A stretch of 9,430 nt of DNA, from the NCBI GenBank assembly GCA_003168295.1, contig PMST01000652.1, forward strand, positions 19,137 to 28,566. The letters are read 5' to 3'. Both the position numbers and the translations under genes were made by a program. Of this stretch, positions 6,004-9,430 are shown in pieces; within the stretch, counting starts at the first letter, position 1, and each line of letters begins with the position of its first letter. The notes under the pieces were generated by a model, which saw nothing but the letters and a program-made list of their open reading frames with translations, did no database searches and was not told the DNA's origin. The DNA comes from Actinomycetota bacterium. Its GTDB lineage: Bacteria > Actinomycetota > Actinomycetes > Streptosporangiales > Streptosporangiaceae.

Positions 6004-6913
6004 CCGATTCGCCGTTGTGGATGCGGTTGATGGCCTCGGCCAGCGCCGGGGCCACGGAAAGGACGCGCAGCTTGTCGTGGTGAGCGGGGACGGGCACCGA
6101 ATTCGTGCAGACGATCTCGGTCACGTCGGTGGCGGCCAGCTTGTCCAGCGCACCATCGGCGAACAGCCCGTGCGTACAGGCCACGATGACCGAACGAGCG
6201 CCTTGTTCCCGCAGCAGGTTCAGCAGCTCGAGCACGGTGGTGCCGCGCGCGATCTCGTCGTCTAGGACGATGACGTCGCGCCCGGTCACGTCGCCGATGA
6301 TGGCGCTGATCGCCACTTGTGAGTCGCTGAGCCTCTCTTTTGCGCCGGCTGCGACCGGCACGCCGAGCCTGCGGGCGAACGCCGCGGCGCTCTTGGCGTT
6401 GCCCAGGTCCGGGGAGACCACGATGGACTGGGACAGGTCCCGGCCGCGGAAGTGGACGGCAAGCTCGCGCAGCGCGTGCAGGTGATCGACGGGCACCGAG
6501 AAGAATCCGTGCACCTGGGGCGAATGCAGGGTGAGCGTGAGCACCCGGTCGATGCCGGCCGTGACCAGCAGGTCCGCGACCAGCCGGGCTCCGATGGAGA
6601 TCCTCGACTCGTCCTTCTTGTCCGACCGGGCGTAGGCGTAGTGCGGCATGACCGCGGTCACCCGCCCCGCCGACGCGCCCCGGGCCGCGTCTGCCATCAG
6701 CAGCAGCTCGACCAGGTGCTCCTGCACCGGCGGCACCAGCGGCTGGATCAGGAACACGTCCCGTTCCCGGCAGTTGGACTGCAGCTGGACCCCGAGACAG
6801 TCGTTGGCGAACCGCTGCAGCCGCACCGGACGCTGCGGCACGGACAAGAACGCGCAGATCTCGGCGGTCAGAGCGGGGTGGGCGCTACCGCCGAATACCG
6901 CGATCTCACGCAC
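5981..6913 (-). CDS. prs: Ribose-phosphate pyrophosphokinase (PRPP synthetase), variant type
   Basis: This 310-residue enzyme makes PRPP and AMP from ribose 5-phosphate and ATP, feeding purine, pyrimidine, His, Trp and NAD synthesis. Two phosphoribosyltransferase-like halves are visible. The first includes RFANDCLGVQL (34-44), HYAYARSDKKDESR (91-104) and the metal-site TLHSPQVHGFF (128-138). The second has the flexible catalytic loop AGAKERLSD (189-197) and the PRPP-binding loop VLDDEIARGTT (216-226). These differ from the textbook enzyme (ARQDRK, DKRR, DDMIDTGGT), marking a divergent paralogue type that I recall from actinomycetes. The GTG start at 6911-6913 has AAGGAAG 6 nt upstream and overlaps the adk stop by 8 nt, so the genes are probably translationally coupled. 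Longer in-frame versions up to 7051 would run through adk. The 3' end overlaps the convergent peptidase gene. Activity is inferred from family membership; a related phosphoribosyl function cannot be excluded. Confidence 0.9.
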   Translation of the reverse strand: MREIAVFGGSAHPALTAEICAFLSVPQRPVRLQRFANDCLGVQLQSNCRERDVFLIQPLVPPVQEHLVELLLMADAARGASAGRVTAVMPHYAYARSDKKDESRISIGARLVADLLVTAGIDRVLTLTLHSPQVHGFFSVPVDHLHALRELAVHFRGRDLSQSIVVSPDLGNAKSAAAFARRLGVPVAAGAKERLSDSQVAISAIIGDVTGRDVIVLDDEIARGTTVLELLNLLREQGARSVIVACTHGLFADGALDKLAATDVTEIVCTNSVPVPAHHDKLRVLSVAPALAEAINRIHNGESVSSLFDH

Positions 6914-7586
6914 TCGCGGCTTCCTTGGCCCGGTCCGCCGGCTCGGCCATCTCCGGCAGCCCGAGACGCTGCCTGATGGTCCGCTGGACGACCTCCGCCG
7001 CGGGCCTGGCGTCGACCGTGATGACGTACTCCTTGCGCCGGAACAGGTCAAGGGCCGGGTTGGTCTGCTCGTGATAGTCCCTCAGCCGGACCTCCAGCGC
7101 CTCCTCGGTGTCATCTTCCCTGGTGACGAGCTCTCCGCCGCACAGGTCGCACCGGCCGGCAACCTTCGGGCTGTTAGCGATCAGGTTGTAGTCCACGTCG
7201 CAGTCGGCGCACAGCCTGCGGTTCAGCACCCGGCGGCGGACCTCGGAGTCCGGCAGGTCAAGTTCGATGACGCTGTCGATGTCGTAGCTCTCCAGGAAGA
7301 ATTCGGTCTGGCGCCGGTTCCTCGGGAACCCGTCGACGATGAAGCCGTAGTTCCAGTCGTGCTGAGTCAGCCGCTCCCTGACCACCGACTCCACCAGGTC
7401 ATCGCCCACCAGCTCGCCCGCCGCCATCACGCGACGCACCTGCGCGCCCATCTTGGTGTGGTTCTGAACGTTCCAGCGGAAGATGTCACCCACGCTGATA
7501 TGCACAAGGTCCAGGTCGGCCGCGAGCAGCTGGCTCTGCGTGCCCTTGCCGCTGCCCTGCACCCCCATGATCACGTACTTGCGCAT
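6906..7586 (-). CDS. adk: Adenylate kinase with zinc-finger-type LID
   Basis: This 226-residue nucleoside monophosphate kinase interconverts ATP + AMP and 2 ADP in the cytoplasm. The P-loop is GVQGSGKGTQ (8-17; catalytic Lys14), slightly off the usual GPPGAGKGTQ. The AMP-binding and core motifs follow: ISVGDIFR (30-37), GFIVDGFPRN (81-90), TREDDTEE (155-162) and RLRDYHEQTNP (167-177). The long LID (about 123-158) carries two Cys pairs, Cys126-x2-Cys129 and Cys146-x2-Cys149, the arrangement that binds structural zinc in Gram-positive enzymes. ATG at 7584-7586 begins 1 bp after the upstream membrane gene's stop, with only a weak purine-rich site (CAGGCTGG). Its stop overlaps the prs start. The housekeeping adk of actinomycetes usually sits beside secY and map in the ribosomal protein cluster, so this copy is probably a paralogue. 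The divergent P-loop fits that, but it is inference. Confidence 0.93.
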   Translation of the reverse strand: MRKYVIMGVQGSGKGTQSQLLAADLDLVHISVGDIFRWNVQNHTKMGAQVRRVMAAGELVGDDLVESVVRERLTQHDWNYGFIVDGFPRNRRQTEFFLESYDIDSVIELDLPDSEVRRRVLNRRLCADCDVDYNLIANSPKVAGRCDLCGGELVTREDDTEEALEVRLRDYHEQTNPALDLFRRKEYVITVDARPAAEVVQRTIRQRLGLPEMAEPADRAKEAASA

Positions 7587-7587
7587 G

Positions 7588-8775
7588 TCACCAGCCTGGC
7601 ATACGCAGGGGGGCGTCCGTGTCCGGGGCCTCGGCGGAAGAGCCCTCCCCAGGATCGGGAGAACTCTCGATGGCCTCGGGGGCCCGGGGTTCGCGGTGCG
7701 CGGGCCGCTCGGGCATGGCCGCGACCCCGAACCGGGACCGCGGCCCCGACCACAGCGCGGGCGGCAGGTCCAGATGGGCGGCGATGTCGTGCGCGGCCGC
7801 CTCGTAGTTCACCCGCCAGCCACGGAAATGCGCCCACGCCTCGTCCGGCGGCCGCTCGAATTCCCAGCCCGCCTCGGCCACGTGCCGCACGCCCGCATCG
7901 AACTCCTCCTTGGTCAGGACCAGCGGATCGTCCGGGTGCGGGTCGTCGTTCGCCTCGAAGCCCAGGGTCCCGGCGATCGAGCGCATGGTGATGTACCCCA
8001 CCCGCAGGAACGGCCTGATCTCGGCCGGGGCCGACTCGGGGTTCAGCGACAGGTGCAGCGCGGCGGCGTCCAGGACGGCCAGCAGGGCCAGCGGCCAGGC
8101 CTGCTCGGGATAGCGGGACCTGAAGTAGATCAGGGTCTGGTAGGTGGTGTGGCTTTCCGATATGTCGGCCGCCCACTCGGTCCACCGCTCATAAAGCCTG
8201 GGCAGGTAGGTGGTGTTCTTGATCAGCTGCTGCCGGGCCAGCAGCTCAGGTCCCCACGGAGGCTTGCCCGACAGCGCCTCCAGCATGATCACCAGGGTCT
8301 CCCGCCGGTTGTAGGCGGCGTAGAGCGTGGGCAGGTAGCCGATCATCAGGGCGATCACGCCGAGCCCGCTGATAGCGGCGGCGAAGACGATGCCATAGGG
8401 CGCCGCCCCCGCCGGATCCGCGAAGCCCAGGGTGAACAGCGACGATCCAGAGAGCCGCAGCGCGAAGTCCAGGCTGTGGTGGGCGAACGGCAGCAGCATC
8501 AGCGTGTAGGCGACGTACAGGCAGACGATCCAGCAGACCAGCAGGGCGAACAGGTAGGTCGGGGCGCCGCTGGCGTAGATCCGTTCCCGCCGTGTCACGT
8601 CGTCGTGGACCCTGGCCGTCACCATCCGGTAGACGCCGAGCACGCTCGCCGCGACCGCAGTGCCGATGGCCGAACTCAGGTTGCGCGGGATCAGCAGGGT
8701 CTTGATGACGCTCGAGCCGGTGAGCAGCAGCGCGCCGAGACCGAGCACGAACCCGAGCCACGCCAAGGCCTGCAT
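7588..8775 (-). CDS. Membrane protein with K+-channel-like pore segment
   Basis: This 395-residue protein has a membrane N-terminal part and a large cytoplasmic C-terminal part. Hydrophobic segments lie at about 4-28, 72-97 and 124-150. Between the last two sits a re-entrant-like stretch, SGSSLFTLGFADP (109-121). Its TLGFAD aligns position by position with the TVGYGD potassium filter but has Leu, Phe and Ala in place of Val, Tyr and the second Gly. The following Gly-rich helix resembles a channel inner helix. Residues 155-345 form a soluble, partly helical domain I do not recognise, and the Pro/Glu/Ser-rich tail (355-395) looks disordered. ATG at 8773-8775 has AGAGGA 9 nt upstream. It precedes adk by 1 bp, so the two are co-transcribed. 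It may be a channel, a degenerate channel or a signalling membrane protein; the ion-channel reading is inference from the TM-pore-TM pattern. Confidence 0.85.
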   Translation of the reverse strand: MQALAWLGFVLGLGALLLTGSSVIKTLLIPRNLSSAIGTAVAASVLGVYRMVTARVHDDVTRRERIYASGAPTYLFALLVCWIVCLYVAYTLMLLPFAHHSLDFALRLSGSSLFTLGFADPAGAAPYGIVFAAAISGLGVIALMIGYLPTLYAAYNRRETLVIMLEALSGKPPWGPELLARQQLIKNTTYLPRLYERWTEWAADISESHTTYQTLIYFRSRYPEQAWPLALLAVLDAAALHLSLNPESAPAEIRPFLRVGYITMRSIAGTLGFEANDDPHPDDPLVLTKEEFDAGVRHVAEAGWEFERPPDEAWAHFRGWRVNYEAAAHDIAAHLDLPPALWSGPRSRFGVAAMPERPAHREPRAPEAIESSPDPGEGSSAEAPDTDAPLRMPGW

Positions 8776-8814
8776 CCGGCCCCGTCCTCTCCCGCTGGGG
8801 TAACTCCAACTTGC

Positions 8815-8820
8815 AGACTA
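8815..8820 (-). promoter_or_regulatory. Possible promoter of the membrane protein-adk-prs operon
   Basis: In the 54-bp gap before the membrane protein gene, minus-strand TAGTCT (8820 down to 8815) fits the TAnnnT -10 pattern. A TTGATG -35-like hexamer lies 15 bases upstream, inside the end of the preceding gene. The spacing is a little short. If real, the leader would be about 33 nt and include the AGAGGA site. The four genes could equally be read from the upstream promoter at 9151-9156. Confidence 0.3.
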
Positions 8821-8829
8821 CGGCAGCCG

Positions 8830-9144
8830 TCAGGACATCAAGAGCCCGAGCTTGCGCTCCAGGGCCCGCCGCATCCTCGCGCTGACCAGCGGCCGCAGCT
8901 GCGGCCAGTCCTCGCGCAGCCGCTGCGCGTTGAGGAAGCGGGCGACGTCGTTCCGCCTGCCCTGGCTGATGACGATGCTGTAGAGCAGCAGCCGGGGCCT
9001 CTGCCGGGCGACGTCGAACTCGCGCAGCTCGTGCCACGTCATGTGCACGGGCAGCACGACAACCCCCTGCCACGGACCGTGCAGGTCTTCGAGCCGGTCA
9101 GGCAGCCGGCTGGCCTGACCGGCGATGGCCGCGGTGAGTCCCAT
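8830..9144 (-). CDS. Conserved-looking small protein, unknown function
   Basis: With the ATG at 9142-9144 the protein has 104 residues, beginning MGLTAAIAGQASRLPDRLED. It is soluble, with no signal peptide or membrane segment. A hydrophobic beta-like core (QGVVVLPVHMTWHELREFDV, about 25-44, and RLLLYSIVISQGRRNDV, about 50-66) is followed by an Arg-rich helical C terminus (FLNAQRLREDWPQLRPLVSARMRRALERKLG). An earlier in-frame ATG at 9214-9216 would add 24 basic residues. The later start is preferred because a GATAAT -10 lies exactly 6 bases before it, and because the longer version would leave only 26 bp to the divergent gene. I have the impression of similar uncharacterised proteins in actinomycetes but cannot name a family. 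It lies 54 bp upstream of the channel-like gene and may head that operon. Confidence 0.8.
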   Translation of the reverse strand: MGLTAAIAGQASRLPDRLEDLHGPWQGVVVLPVHMTWHELREFDVARQRPRLLLYSIVISQGRRNDVARFLNAQRLREDWPQLRPLVSARMRRALERKLGLLMS

Positions 9145-9150
9145 GGAGGA

Positions 9151-9156
9151 ATTATC
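9151..9156 (-). promoter_or_regulatory. Probable leaderless promoter (-10 GATAAT) for the 8830-9144 gene
   Basis: Minus-strand GATAAT (9156 down to 9151) matches five of the six TATAAT bases and ends 6 bases before the ATG at 9144. Transcription would therefore begin at the start codon itself. A weak GTCGCG stands at the -35 distance (17-bp spacer). No Shine-Dalgarno sequence lies in the 6 bases between. It decides the start in favour of the shorter protein. Confidence 0.55.
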
Positions 9157-9208
9157 CAGGTCCAGGCCGCGCGCGCGACCCGGTTGGCGAAATCGCACGG
9201 TCCGCCCC

Positions 9209-9236
9209 TTGGGCATTCAGCTTCCAGCGCTACCCT
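9209..9236 (+). promoter_or_regulatory. Probable leaderless promoter for the gene at 9243
   Basis: TTGGGC (9209-9214) and TACCCT (9231-9236) are separated by 16 bases and fit the vegetative -35/-10 pattern of actinomycetes. The -10 ends 6 bases before the ATG at 9243, and no Shine-Dalgarno sequence is present, so the message is probably leaderless. It stands back to back with the promoter at 9151-9156. Confidence 0.5.
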
Positions 9237-9242
9237 CGTGGC

Positions 9243-9430
9243 ATGGAAAACGCTGCCCCGATCGAGGGCGCTGCCCCCGCGGACGGCGCGGATCTGGCCG
9301 ACAGCGCTGGCCGGGCGGCGGCAGCCGTGCCGGCGCCTTCGGGTCCCGTGTGGCGGTTCCTCTTCGCGCCCCGGTGGCTGGGGTGGCACCTGTTCATGGT
9401 CGTCTCCTTCTGGGGCATGCTGTGGCTCGG
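9243..9430 (+). CDS. Membrane protein, N-terminal part (cut by window end)
   Basis: From the ATG at 9243 an open frame runs off the window end, giving the first 62 residues. Residues 1-36 form an Ala/Pro/Asp-rich, probably disordered cytoplasmic tail. Then comes WRFLFAPRWLGWHLF (37-51) leading into a Trp-rich hydrophobic helix (about 45-62). An Arg-Phe-Leu...Arg-Trp-Leu-Gly-Trp-His opening followed by a membrane helix resembles the start of SURF1-like and related small actinobacterial membrane proteins. Too little is present to assign a family. The antisense frames here (9230-9418) are Arg/Ala-rich shadows. The start is supported by the leaderless promoter. The gene diverges from the 8830-9144 gene with 98 bp between start codons. 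Confidence 0.7.
   Translation, partial: MENAAPIEGAAPADGADLADSAGRAAAAVPAPSGPVWRFLFAPRWLGWHLFMVVSFWGMLWL

Noticed and set aside
6914..7051. 46-residue N-terminal extension of prs
   Set aside because: It overlaps the adk C terminus, is Arg/Ser/Pro-rich, and the GTG at 6913 has a good ribosome-binding site and begins the conserved REIAVFGGSAHP sequence.
6648..7991. 447-residue plus-strand open frame
   Set aside because: Antisense shadow across prs, adk and the membrane protein; its second half is Arg/Pro/Ala low complexity, and the opposite strand holds recognisable enzymes.
8246..9073. 275-residue minus-strand frame overlapping the channel-like gene and the 8830-9144 gene
   Set aside because: Composed mostly of Ala/Arg/Gly, it crosses the intergenic gap and two better-supported genes in a different frame, with no ribosome-binding site.

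Overview
The window is very GC-rich with dense, tightly packed genes, frequent GTG starts and several genes that appear to be translated without a leader. Together with the protein families present, this points to a high-GC actinomycete (Actinomycetota, plausibly the Streptosporangiales/Streptomyces side of the phylum). The genus cannot be fixed from the sequence alone. No tRNA, rRNA, CRISPR array, insertion sequence or phage module was seen, and it reads as chromosomal backbone.

Left part (1-2741). A small membrane protein (minus) and a small acidic hydrophilic protein (plus) diverge from a 246-bp spacer. The acidic protein converges, with only 4 bp between stop codons, on a two-gene minus-strand operon. 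That operon encodes a dye-decolourising peroxidase (DyP) followed by a family 1 encapsulin shell protein. The DyP ends in a Pro/Ala/Gly/Ser-rich linker and a canonical encapsulin cargo-loading peptide (core SLGIGSLK), so the pair should form a protein nanocompartment loaded with heme peroxidase. The genes overlap by ATGA, and the shell gene's Shine-Dalgarno sequence lies inside the cargo-peptide codons.

Middle part (2742-6003). A CorA-family divalent-cation channel (minus), with GQN in place of the classical GMN signature, diverges from an oligopeptidase B-type S9A serine peptidase (plus). The peptidase appears to be expressed from a leaderless promoter. Its 3' end overlaps the next, convergent gene by 23 bp.

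Right part (5981-9430). A minus-strand operon runs: small conserved-looking protein (8830-9144), membrane protein with a potassium-channel-like pore segment (7588-8775), adenylate kinase (6906-7586), and a variant ribose-phosphate pyrophosphokinase (5981-6913). The last three are 1 bp apart or overlapping. The kinase pair makes metabolic sense: PRPP synthesis releases AMP, and adenylate kinase recycles AMP with ATP to ADP. A plus-strand gene for a membrane protein starts at 9243 and runs off the end; its promoter and that of the 8830-9144 gene lie back to back.

The most notable items are the encapsulated peroxidase with its embedded translational-coupling signal, and the channel-like/adk/prs cluster. 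The encapsulin-DyP system itself is a known class.
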